From: Arbacia lixula | Lineage: Eukaryota; Echinodermata; Echinoidea; Arbacioida; Arbaciidae | Direction: 5' to 3' | DNA: 64,000 nt | Assembly (NCBI GenBank): GCA_963669155.1 | Contig: OZ022585.1 | Location: 8,043,744-8,107,743 of the forward strand | Shown: positions 13,401 through 25,300 of the stretch, piece after piece | Numbering within the stretch: position 1 is the first letter of the stretch | How the letters are laid out: the number at the start of each line of letters is the position of its first letter | The notes under the pieces: model-generated | Databases searched by the model: none | The model's input: the letters and a program-made list of their open reading frames with translations, nothing else | What the model was told of the DNA's origin: nothing | Translations under genes and position numbers: made by a program

Positions 13401-14755
13401 GTCAAACATGATGAATACATGTAAAGTAGAAGTTATTATGGGGTAAAACGGACCAACGGAGTTAGTTCAAAATGAACTGGGATCTGTTTTGACCCAATCA
13501 CACTTTTCTGAAAAGGGGAAGTGTTTTTGCGAGCTCAGCTACGTTAATAAGATAATTTTACAATATTTACATTTAATTATTAGAAATGTGGTAAAATATA
13601 TCCAGAATTACTGCCTATTGTTCGTAAAAGATTTCCAGGCATTCCGTATTTTCATAGAATTGTGATCAATCGAAGTTTGGTGGCCCGCTTTTGTACCGCA
13701 CTTTTCCCGACCGACTAACATTGCAGTAAAATTAAGAGGTGGCGCTATATAAGATACTTTTCGTGGACAGACTGTGCTGTCTTCTTGAAATCGACAACAT
13801 TACGAAGCAAACACACACGCCCACAGTATTTTTTATGGAGGCCTTCATTTTTAACCTACGAGCAATATTTTGCGAAGATTATTAATGACATTTGGTTGGA
13901 GTACCAAAAGCGTCGCACAAAGAGGCGAACGGGATTTGTTTTATTGTTGTTTTTAATTTAACTTTTAGGAGAAAAAGAAAAAAAAAACTTTCTTCAATAG
14001 TCGGCAAAAATAAGGGGAAATTCGCATTTTACCTCGAAATACGTTATTGGTCAAAGGCCTGTATGTTAAGAGTATATACTTTTTAGTAAAATGATTTACG
14101 CGTTGGGCCTCTTATTTATTAGTAATAATCTGTTGCTTAAATTGCATCATCCAAACTTATTGATATTAGAGATAGAAACGGATTATGAGATGGAAAACAA
14201 CAAATTAAAATGGATTTCAAAAAGAACGAACAAGAAAAAAAAGGAAAGGTATACACGATGGTTGCTTATTGTCATTAGGGAAAGCTAGAGGAAAACAACA
14301 AAATACAGTGGATTAAAATTTAAAAAAAAAAAGCTTAAGAGATGGTTGTTCATCAACACATCAATGTTGCGGTTCAGAGATGGATAATCCTTAATGAAGC
14401 TTATGTCTCACACACATCGGACGCGCAAGCGAGGAACATATTTTATACTTGTTTACATACGTTAATTGCGATTGTGAAGGCTATTCATACATCAGTTGTC
14501 ATGCTTAAAAAAAAATATTGCATCATAAGTTACTTTGCGCTTTATATCACAATGAACTAATCATAAACTAACACGTTGTACTGGCATGACTAGCCTGAAT
14601 ATATACCATACGGCAGCACAAATAGGGGCCACCTGTATAAGTTGTGAACAAAATTAATGACATCCCCTATCATATAAAGAAAATATGCATGTTTTGTGTT
14701 GTTATCGCATGGCATGCAACATCATTTCAGTCACCAGCTCTTTTCAGGGTGTGTG
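10451..14755. other. Intergenic DNA, no supported gene
   Basis: AT-rich, with many short reading frames that lack family signatures. It contains the 164-bp duplication listed separately. Purine-rich poly-A patches occur at 13,970-14,330. Confidence 0.55.
12491..12824. repeat. Tandem duplication, 164-bp period
   Basis: Two adjacent copies begin at TTTGACCCCTCATTC (12,497 and 12,661) and end at AAAATGAAGTGATCTG. They are nearly identical apart from a few substitutions and small length changes, so the duplication is recent. Confidence 0.9.
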
Positions 14756-14758
14756 TGT

Positions 14759-14943
14759 GGGGGGGGGGGGGGGGGGGGTAGCCTATCCGATATGCGTCGG
14801 GCTAGTGGGAAAACTACTGACGGGGGAGAACGAAGGCCGCTTGCCCTCGAGCCCTTCAGTCTCCTTCGAGCGACAAGTAACTTGCCTATTATAGCCCGGC
14901 GCATATCAGATAGGCTAAGGGGGGGGGGGGGGGGGGGGGGGGG
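14759..14943. mobile_element. Small inverted-repeat element between two poly-G runs
   Basis: A 139-bp core (14,779-14,917) has inverted ends of about 25 bp, TAGCCTATC...GGGCTA and TAGCCC...GATAGGCTA. It is preceded by about 20 G and followed by about 25 G on the same strand. Same-strand G-runs on both sides suggest insertion into, or duplication of, a poly-G target. Confidence 0.7.
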
Positions 14944-15109
14944 CAACTTTTCAAAACAGTTGAAATTATGCATGCATAATTAAGTGCCTATTTCGGAAAG
15001 AATGGATGAACGATAATGGGTATTATGAATGGACAAAATGATAGAATAGGTACTGTGTATCGCGAGCGCCAGCGTTGGGTAGGTGGTATCCCTGTTTACA
15101 GGGCTCAAA

Positions 15110-16075
15110 GATATTTTCCAACGTCACTCCGTTCATTATCATTTATATGCAGATGATATTCCGATTTTGTTTCCTTTTCACCCAATCAAACTAGTGCCAC
15201 CCAAGGTAGCCTATTTGTAATCTGGAAAGGTGTATAATGGACATTGACACTTGGTTGAAGTCACACTCATTACTTTTGATCCAAAGTAAATATGAGTGTT
15301 TACTTTTGGGTGCAAAATCTCAACTCAACAAATTAGACATTGATTCCATTTCCATCTCAGGTAGCAACACTCCCTTGTCAAAATCATGTCGCAACCTTGG
15401 TGTTTTGTTTTTGACTCCACAAGTATTTGCAGATCAGTTCGCTATCAATTGCGCAACATTGGATTTATAAGAAAGTATCTCACTCGCTCTGCAACAGAGA
15501 AACTAGTACATTCACTCATTTCGTCGCGGCTCGATTTTGATAATGGCCACTTATACAATTTACCAGACTCACAAATTGGGAAACTGCAGAAGCTACAAAA
15601 TGCTGCACGCATTGTAACTTTAACCGGCAAGCGCAGCCACATCACCCCTGAAAAGTCTTCATTGGTTGCACCTGAGGGAACACCTTGTCTTTAAAATACT
15701 TCTTTTAGTCTTTCATATTGTCAACGGAACTTCCCCCAGCTACAATAAATCTTTAATTCACAACTACCAACCATCACGAACCTTAAGATCCTCCACATCC
15801 GGTCTTTTGCAAGTTCCGGTTTCAAAGAAATCGTGGGGAGAACGGGCCTTTGCTCATGCAGGGCCAACCCTGTGGAATTCTCTTCCACAGAGTTTGAAAA
15901 CCTTGACGTCAGTGACCACCTTCAAGGGCAACCTAAAGACATACCTGTATAATGGTGCTTTATGACATACATGTTCATACCTGTATTATATTTTTTTTCT
16001 CTCTCTCTTAGATGAATCTCCTTGAGCATCTGATTAAGATGGAAAGTGCGCTCTATAAATTATATGTATTATCAT
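15110..16075 (+). pseudogene. Decayed non-LTR retrotransposon (reverse transcriptase 3' part)
   Basis: A 5'-truncated LINE of CR1/Jockey type. The reverse-transcriptase YADD box is visible at 15,146-15,157. Downstream homology moves between frames at about 15,220, 15,430 and 15,665. The typical C-terminal block follows (LQNAARIV, then WGERAFAHAGPTLWNSLP near 15,835-15,890, then FKGNLKTYLYNGAL and a stop at about 15,966). The 3' UTR ends in a GAAAGTGCGCTCTATAAAT-type tail with short trinucleotide repeats, as CR1-like elements do. Frameshifts make it inactive. Its end lies about 200 bp upstream of the XPO4 start codon. Confidence 0.85.
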
Positions 16076-16280
16076 TAGTAGTAGCAGTACCTTCGAAGGT
16101 ACACCAACCCCGCGCGCCGCGCGGCGCGCGCTTTGCCCGGAAGTTATGCTATACGCGACAATGGGTCATTCCTGTAGAAAACTTAGGTCTCGAGCTAACT
16201 CGACGACGAGGTTGATTGATTTTACGTGGTCAGTGTGAAATTGTGTTAACGCCACGTCAACTTGACGTTTTTTTTCCAGA
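16076..16280 (+). promoter_or_regulatory. Putative XPO4 5' region with two perfect palindromes
   Basis: A 16-bp palindrome GTACCTTCGAAGGTAC (16,087-16,102) and a 20-bp all-G/C palindrome (16,111-16,130) lie within 45 bp, 150-190 bp before the XPO4 ATG. The run TTTTTTTTCCAG directly before the ATG looks like a 3' splice site, so a separate 5' UTR exon may exist further upstream. Confidence 0.35.
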
Positions 16281-16328
16281 ATGGGTGACTTCCTAAGACA
16301 GCTTGAGGAGGCCTCTCATATCATAATG
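16281..16328 (+). CDS. XPO4: XPO4 exon 1 coding part (residues 1-16)
   Basis: Encodes MGDFLRQLEEASHIIM and ends ATG|GTAAGA, phase 0. It aligns with human XPO4 residues ending in QLENAAKVLM and joins directly to APPHTVNQEQRQ in the next exon, where human has APPSMVNNEQRQ. It is too short to be found by reading-frame length alone; the homology across the junction identifies it. Confidence 0.88.
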
Positions 16329-19300
16329 GTAAGAAATCAAATTTAAGAACAACTCCGATAAAAGGTGTGCGCCGAACCGCTTGTGAGCTGTTGCGTTCGC
16401 TATTAACATATTGTGTGAGTCAATGACACATTATAGCGCGTAGATATCCGGTCGTTTTGAACAACAGCAGTGCAAGGACAAGAGCAAGGCCATGACCGTG
16501 TTTGTGCTCGTGGGGCATTGTCATTCTTAGGTTTTTGTTTCTTCTTCATGTTTCTGTTTCCTCCTTTCTATGTTGTATCAGAGATCTCTTGAGTGTGTTT
16601 AGTAATCCAATTCAGCAACACGCACACCGTCGCAGCATGACGGGCGCACATTTAACTTTTTAGAAGTAATATTGTTGTAACAAACCAGCAAGACCAAGAA
16701 AGATAGGGACACCAGTATTTATTTAAACTAGATTTTAGCATCGTCTCCGAGTCACAGATAATGCTGCTACACTGTACACAAAATTTTACTAATTTTGCTA
16801 ACATTGATTAACGCTCTGCTGGTACTCGCTTAGCGTGTATTCCGATGGGTTGCTGAATCCGCACGGGATCAGCCAGCCTATTGTTACTTCAGGCATACAT
16901 GCATATTGGCAATCTGACTTAACTGCGAGCATGGCCGCATGCGAACGGCGCAGCACGGCCGATACATGTTCCGATATATACATGTAGTATAGTGCGTGTG
17001 CGGGACGCCGTGTCCGCACAAGCAACGCATCGCGGTCAGCTATATATAGCGCTGATCCGAGCGGTTCGGTTTAGCGAGTAGCAGGTGGCCGACTGTGGCG
17101 GCCGCGCGCGGCTACCCAGCATGACGAACTATTGTCCATAGACTGTGTACAACGGATAGATCGTCCGCAATCAGCGATTCGGAGACCGCTGATTGGGCAA
17201 TCGCGCAGATCACGTCATGACCACGTGGTTGCCTTCCGACTGCGTGTGGAAGTATCGATAGCGATAACGATATCCGGTCACATTGTGTACGCAGGAAATG
17301 GTCTTGGTTCGTGATCGGATCGCTCCAGTATCGATTGAAAATTATCGAAACTCTGCAATTTCATGCATATTGACTGACGGTCCTCAAACCCGGAAGCCAA
17401 TTGACTTTGTACACGTTGCGATAGACTCTACAAATTCCAACAAACACGATGCGGGGGTGACGCTAATTCGTACGATTTTCACGGAAAAGCAAGAAGCAAT
17501 CGAAATTCGCTTACCTGTGCGGTATCGGTGAGAAAATAGATCCTCTGAGAATACCTTTCAAAATTCATATAAAATATAGGAAAGTGAAATTCTAGGTTGA
17601 TTTTGGTACGAGGTGATAGAGAATTTTACACTTGTTTTGGTGGAATACTATGTGGGGACATAGAAGGCTTGCACTGCGCATGCTTACTATATTTTCATTC
17701 ATAAATTGGCTCTCGGCAGTGGCTGGATGACGTCATGTAATAAGCAAAAATGGACACGACCGCTAGCGACCACGCTCCGCTATCCGTTGTACACTATTGT
17801 TCGTTGTGCCCAGAGCTGTCATAGCAGCCGACAAGCCAGGCTTAGAATTGCGCGACGATTATCGTTGCCCCCTCCGGAATTTCATAAAATTTATCAACAC
17901 CGCATATTAATGGATCTAAACATGGGCTCATAAAACCCTTTTGCAGCACAACTGCGCCTTTGTAAAACGTAATAAATCAAAAGCCAAATAGAAGCTCAGT
18001 ATTTACTCTTGACACTATTCTTGTTTCGAATTGATCCACATAATGGAACATTTTCGTTTTCACCGTGATTCACGAAAAAGTGAAGTGGATTTTCAAAAAC
18101 TTACCGCAAAATGCTTCAAACTCGCTCAGTCATCGCTGCTTACCCAAAACTTTTTGTTGCAAATGAAAGAAGAACTCGCAGGGTTGTCGCGCTTAAAATC
18201 CCAACCTATAAATTTACTATAATATTCTACATCGGAAGGCCCCCACCCGAACAGATCTCGCATCTCACAAACTGCGCCCACCATTTTGCCATTCCGTTTT
18301 CGCACTTACGTGCGAAGCGCCATCTAGTGACACGTGGGTGTCCCTAACCAAGTTATCTGATTCTGAGACAGTGATGATATCGGATAAGAACATGAACATG
18401 ACCAAGCCCAGCTAAGGCTAGTAAAGCCAAAGGCAAAATGGCAAAGCTAAATTAAAGCAAACGCAATTTGGGCTGGTTAAAAATTGTAAAATAACTGAAA
18501 TGTAATTGGCGTGGACATTATTATGTCCAACGAGATTAGCATGCCCATAGTTCGGTTGGGTCACGCTGGTATTCCTTGAAAAATATCAATGAATCGGTCG
18601 GTGTAATGTCAATATCAATGCCCTGGTTAGATTTATTTGTAAATATTGTGACAAATTAATATATTCTAACATAATCCTTCAATGAATATAGAGCATTGGT
18701 AATCTAGAGCAGAAAGTTAACAAGAATTAATGAAAAGGAAAGAAAAAAGCTTGTTCACGGGTTTCCTTATATGGGCTGAACACTGCAGTTTGCGCTGCCT
18801 GCATGATTCATTGTATCTATAACTTACATGTTCTATGTGCTGTGAAGATAGGCCGAGGGGAGTTTATTCTTCTTAAACACATTTTCATTTGCCTTCTGAC
18901 GCTTTTGTAAATATCATTTTAACATGTGGCTCTGGTTTTTTTAACATGCCCTAATTATGTCAACCAAGGGGGTAAAATTAAGAAGTATGTTAGCATACTT
19001 CTTATAAGTAATTTCATTATCAAAACGAGTTAGATTTACAAGAATTTCAGGTTTCTGGGCTTAATTCACAGTAGAACCTTGTGGCAAATCCATGAACAAA
19101 GCAACATTTCAATATTTTATTGCAAAATGTTACATATCTCAAACTTATGATATTCCTGTCATGCTTTACTAACTGCTACAACAACAAATGTTGATGTTTA
19201 CAGCATGGTTCAGAGATTATTTATGCCAATTTATGGTTTTCAATTACATCAAATGTCATTTTTATGATGTTTTTAAACAAAAATAGCTCCTAATATTTGA

Positions 19301-22300
19301 TTTTGACCATGAAAAGTTTTTATTTTTTATAGAAAATTTGCCTTTCCTTGGGTGAAACTCATTGAATGTAAACATTGGATGATACTACAAAGTTACCATA
19401 AAAAAGAATTTGGAAAAACACTATGGTTGAAAATTTTCATTTTCAACTCTCAGTATGTTTCGGACGTTACACTGTGTTAACATTTCAACTTGTCTCAGTT
19501 TGTAAGGCTTAATTCTTGTCTTATTGATCTTTTAGCTCATTTACTGTCAGGACAACACAAATACATAGTCACATTGTGTATTTAAATGCATACCCACATA
19601 GTTAAAGCTTTTTCCCCTCCCAAATACACTATACCCATAGTTACAGATGGCTCTTGTTGAAATACATTCATGTATGTGGAGTATTTGTTATAAATGATGC
19701 ACATTTGTCCTAGAAAGTGACAAATATATAGCATGTTGATAAAGAAATGAGAAAAAGAAAACAGAAGAATGTGCTTTTTTATCCACAAGACTATGGATCA
19801 TGTTTTGTTTCGGACGTTACAATATGTTAACATTGCAGTTAGATCATAGCATTGGACATGTATGACTGTACTGTGCTTAGTGTTCATAAATATTCTAGAA
19901 AATACATGTAGCTAATCCATTACTTTCATGTAAGGATTGAACAAGTGTAATCAATTGTGAGGTAAAACTTCTCATTTCTTGAAATTAATTGTAAAAATAT
20001 AGCAAGTGGTAATGCTACGTGTATACTTTTGAATATGAGAGTGTCCATGTGATTGGAATTTTATTTGTTAATTTTCACTACAGAGTGGGTGAATACTATT
20101 GTACAAATGGCCCCTGCTTTATATAATATAATGTACATTTTGACAGCAGAATGGTTACATAAGCACAAGGAAATACCATTTGACAAACATGCTGGTGAAT
20201 TGTAAACCAAATAATGTAACTACAGTACTTAAACATCAACCAGACTACTGTAATGTGTTATGATCATGAATGGAAACATGCACACTGCTTAGAAAATGTG
20301 CACTAAATGTGCTTTAAATGTTTGACAATTCTATCCAATAGTTCCTCTACAAACAGAGTTTCTAACCATGTTGAGTGGCCTGAATCATATTCTCTAATTA
20401 TGAGATCTTAACTAGGAAACAGTGGAGTGAAAGGTAAAGTCTAGTTGCTGAGTTATGCAAAATGCCTCACCCATACACTTTGGAGCTGTCTACTGTACAG
20501 TGTATTTGTAAACCACTGTTGTCAACAGCAAAGAGTAATATTCTCTTGAAGTTGACAGCAATTAATGTACAAAACACTGTGCATTTAGATACCTTCTTCA
20601 AACCAAGCTCACTTTATACCTCCCTGTTCATGCTTAAGATCCCTGACAACCCACAACCTTGTACATGTACTTATACCTCTCTTCTATACTTGCAATTGTC
20701 CAATTAATTATAATATTGATAATAATTTGATTAATTAATATTAATTAATATTTAATAATATTTTTTTAATATATTAGTTCATATCATTTCCTTTTCAAAT
20801 TGTACTGTTGAAATACAAATAGAAATCAAATTGAACTAATCCCAATCCCACAGTAAGAGTTATTTGTATGTGCAGCACATCTTACACGCATTTGTGGGCT
20901 AATGATACATTTTGGTACAAATAAAAGACCTCAATCCAAAAAGAAACATTAACTCTTTAGCACAGATTTATGATTGATGAATGTTTTTAATAAATCCATT
21001 AGTCAATGGAACTGCCCATATAAGAACTGGGAATTTCCTAGTTTACAATAAAACAAGTTGCCCCGGGAGCCCACTTAGATAGATTGTTTATTTCTTGTAT
21101 CCCTTAAAAACACACGTCAATTGTTAAGATATTCAGATCCAATGAATCTCCTATAATAGTGATGCCGGCTTGATCTTGAATTCTGCTTAAATATGTGTGA
21201 AAAATTATACGGCACCTGTACATACACTCTATGTACTGTACATGTACTACACAGTGTATCAATCTGGTACTGAGAAATGCACTGAAGTTAACACTTTATA
21301 GTATGAAATAACCTTTCTTGAAGCAAAACATATGAAATAAAAAAAGAAAAATACTTCCAGGAATAAGAGGAGATGGTCAAATGCTGTTAATATTATTTTC
21401 CCTTCAAAATTATGTTGAATTTCAACAATAAATATGTATGTTAACACTATGGTGTAACGTCCGAAACATGCTCTAGATACCTCACTAAGTATCATTTGTG
21501 TGACTTAAAAAATCTTCAATGAATTTATTTCTTTAAATGTTTTAATTTGTTCAAAAGTGTGACTATTTTACAGCAAATCAAGAATGGTATGTATTACATA
21601 GACTGTTTTTACATCTCATTGTAACAGTCATTGTGTAGAAGGTGAGGTGACAGAAATCATGAGAAATGCATGTTTTTCCTTCTTAAATATGATATTTCTA
21701 CATTTGAAAAGGATTAAAAACAGTAAAATAGATTTTAATAATATAAATATTGATGTGAAGGCAGAACAAAATGTTACTATATTGAAGAAAGTATGCAAAA
21801 CTATGATTTCGTGTTAACAAAAATTTGTGTAACATCCGAAACACTTTTTATTGGATAATTTGCACTAAAAGAAATTTCTTGTATATGAATGGCCTAATTT
21901 ATGTCTAGATCTGTTGTAGAAGAAGGCATCCTTTGTATCATGATGAATAATTCACTTCAGGTACATTCTTCTCCAAGATATATGCTGAGAAAGGATATTT
22001 TTTTGTTTCGGACGTTACATTTGTTTCGGATGTTACAACTGTTAACGGAAAGTTTTACATTTTTTTATAAGGAATATGTGATTCAATACTGCATTAATTT
22101 ATGCTGTTATGGGAAGCTATCCTTTGTTTCTTTCAAAATAAAATACTAAATTGTTCCTGCAATTCTCTGATTTTTTTATAATTCAGAATTAACATTGTTT
22201 CGGACGTTACAAAATTGTTAACGGAAAATGAGATCATTTCCTAACTTCATGAATAATTTGTTGAACACCATAGCTATAACAGTGCATTGCTATTTTCTGT

Positions 22301-25300
22301 TTAGGAAATGATATGGAGCAACCTGTAGATATATTTTGACACTGATATCATGTAATTAAATGGTATTCCAAGTGAGTTAAAGAAGGGGTAAGATTGTTAA
22401 CGGAAAATGTAACATCCGAAACACCATTTTCAATAGGACTATTTCTGTAGAAAAAAGATAGATTGTTCAGAGTCCTTTGAATTTTCTGGAAGTTCCATTC
22501 ATACTCATTTATTATCACAACAAAAGAATGACATTGTTTTTGGTTTTCTTTATTTTGCAACCTGTACAAAAAAAGACCTTTTTTCAGTTGACAAATTTCC
22601 GTTAACAATTGGCTGTTCAGTGATATCTTACACACATGTAGCAAAATTGTAGAATTTTTGTCAAGGTATGGGAGGTCAATCTAGGTCCATGCTTTAAAAA
22701 AATATGAAAACCGAAGTCTACATCTGTGTTTTTAAAAAGTTTGAGGCACTCAAAGTGCCATTAAGCTTTTAGGGGTATGTTAAAAAAACCAGAGCCATAT
22801 GCAATTGCTTTTTACTGAGCTGTTATCTTCAACCCTATTACTAGTACAAACAAATTCAGGTTTTTAACTCAGAAATTGAGCTACAATCATGCGTTTAAGC
22901 CCTATTCTACGGCACATTTTTAGGGAGCAATGTTGCCGTTATATTTTTGTTCAATGATGCATTTATTTCACACCCATATGAGCACTTACTGGAAGGCGGA
23001 TATAGTCACTTGGTCCCTTGGAGAAGACTTCCTTTTGAGGGTTTAGGATGAAGGGTTAGATTTGGGGGTACTTAAGGTTTAGTTATTGACGTTTTTCTTT
23101 TTCTTGGGGGGGGGGGGGGGGAGGAAGTCATGTATTGTATGTCATCACAATGCAGCTGTTTTGCTAACGAGCATTTCAGAGCATGTTATGGCCTGATCAT
23201 TACAAAGTGTATCTTTTTGAATGCGCACTGGCCACTACAACTCTTAACTATACCACAGGCTGCAATCACTTTTCAGTAAGTAAGCATGTCTCATGAAGCT
23301 TAAGGGAAAGAATTTCCCCAAATATTCAATATTGGTAAACTAAATGTTAGGCTCTGGGGTGCTGTACCTGAAATCATGACACCTCTAACCTTTGTTTTAC
23401 ATCCGATAGTTTGCACCAAATGTGTTTCTCTCAAGACAGTTCCAGCTCCAGCTTGAAAAGTAGCCGTCGCAAATAGGATGCCACCAGAAAGTCTTTTATG
23501 TGTGGTTCAATATGGTAGAATGTCACTTTTTGTAAGATATCTCTCCTAGATGTGCAGTGCACAAAAATAGAACGTGTGGCTCAAAGGAAGCAAAAACAGT
23601 AATAAGACTGATGCTGTTCTAGTGAGAGGTGAAGTGAATCATTGAGAGCTTCACAGTCACTTTCTAGACCTGACGCGCGGTGTTTTTTGCACAATACGTT
23701 TATACACTTGAGACCACTCTGCCTCACAAATTTGTTGATGTCTTTTCCTTGGATACCATCATGTAAAAAATCACCGTATAGCTATACTCAAACAGTATCG
23801 ATATACCGTGTCAGTATAGCTTTAGGACGAAAATATGTTTGTGGACGCTGACTGACGATACGCCATAAGAAATGTTGTATAAAGAAACATGGGTCTGGGC
23901 ATCGTTTTGAACTGGAACGGTATTAAGAATCACGTTTAATCACGGTGCATCATGCGTAACATGGCCATGACAAATGATAGGTCGTAAAACTGGGCAGGAC
24001 TTAAAAGACCCAGTCAACTCAAAGTACTGTGTGCTTATCAAAGACAGACAGGACCCTGTTCGCTAAACAATGATTCTTTATCGAGTTTCGGTATAGATTT
24101 ATTTGCATGTGGACACTGTATTCGCTATACGATGAGTCCTCATATGACCTACACTGCAGCTCAAAGGAATTGGCATAGGGAAAGGGAATGGGAAGAAAGA
24201 GAAGGAGCTGCAGTTTTAAACCACGGTATATTTTGTCCAGTTCAGCATGAAACGTGATGCTTTTTGGGCTAAAGCATTCAGGCATGAGAATTTTCCGATT
24301 TTTATCGGAATTCCGATTTTTTTACATCAAAATCTGTGGTCGCCGAGTTCGATGTGAATTTGAAATAATATTTGGGGGGTAGGGTCTGGGGGGTCAAGTC
24401 ATTTTTACACTCAGAAACTATAAAAGTACTTCACCATTTCGAGTGAAATCATTGCGTAGCGAGTCACCGCGAGGCTGAATCCTTACCGGGCCGCGCCCCG
24501 GGAACGCGCCTCACTGATCGATTTGTTCGCACGGAGCGCGAGATTGCACCGCAGATGCACACCACACGAGCTTCGGTCGCACCACTGCTGCACTGATCGT
24601 GCGAGCCACTGAACTGATTCAGTGGTGCGCGCGCGAGCGCGACCGAAAATCGTGTAGCGTGTGTGCGGTGGCTTTCAGTCTCATAAACAGCCGTAATGAT
24701 GCTGTTTCGTTACACTCCACAATGTTCGCATCTTGGAGAGAAATTGACAGCATCGTAACGGCTGGTCTTTCAGACTATGCAATATCAAAATGGCGGCATC
24801 CAAGCCGAAGTTCGTTGATCGCGATGGGGGAGAAGCGGACCCGAAAGAGATAGATAAATCCGTCAAAAATAGATGGAACTGGTCGTGGTGTGACCGTGTA
24901 TTTTTGGAAGGCACTCCTGATCAACATTTAGTTGGGGATTGTTTTCGTAAGCTGTACAATCCCGGTGAAGCTTGGTGCTTATGGTGCAATGACGGCATAA
25001 GGATTAAGGTATGGCAACGGAGGTCTTAAAACACTGCGTCAGCATGCCACTGGAGACAAACACAAGAAGAGATACCGTGAAAGAAGGACCAACTACTGCC
25101 TAAACTTTGGTAATTTGAATACTTTGTTTGTGAATAATTACTGTACATGACATTCATTTTAAAGTTAAGCTTACTAACTTCGTGAACTTTATCTTTATTG
25201 ATGATTATGATTGAATGATAAGTCTAGATCTTGATCTTATTAATTTGATGTTGGGCTTCATCAATGACAATGACTAGTCTATGTTTTAAGTTTATCATTG

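Noticed and set aside
19457-22606. CRISPR-like or regularly spaced array
   Set aside because: Spacing is irregular, both orientations occur and the host is an animal.
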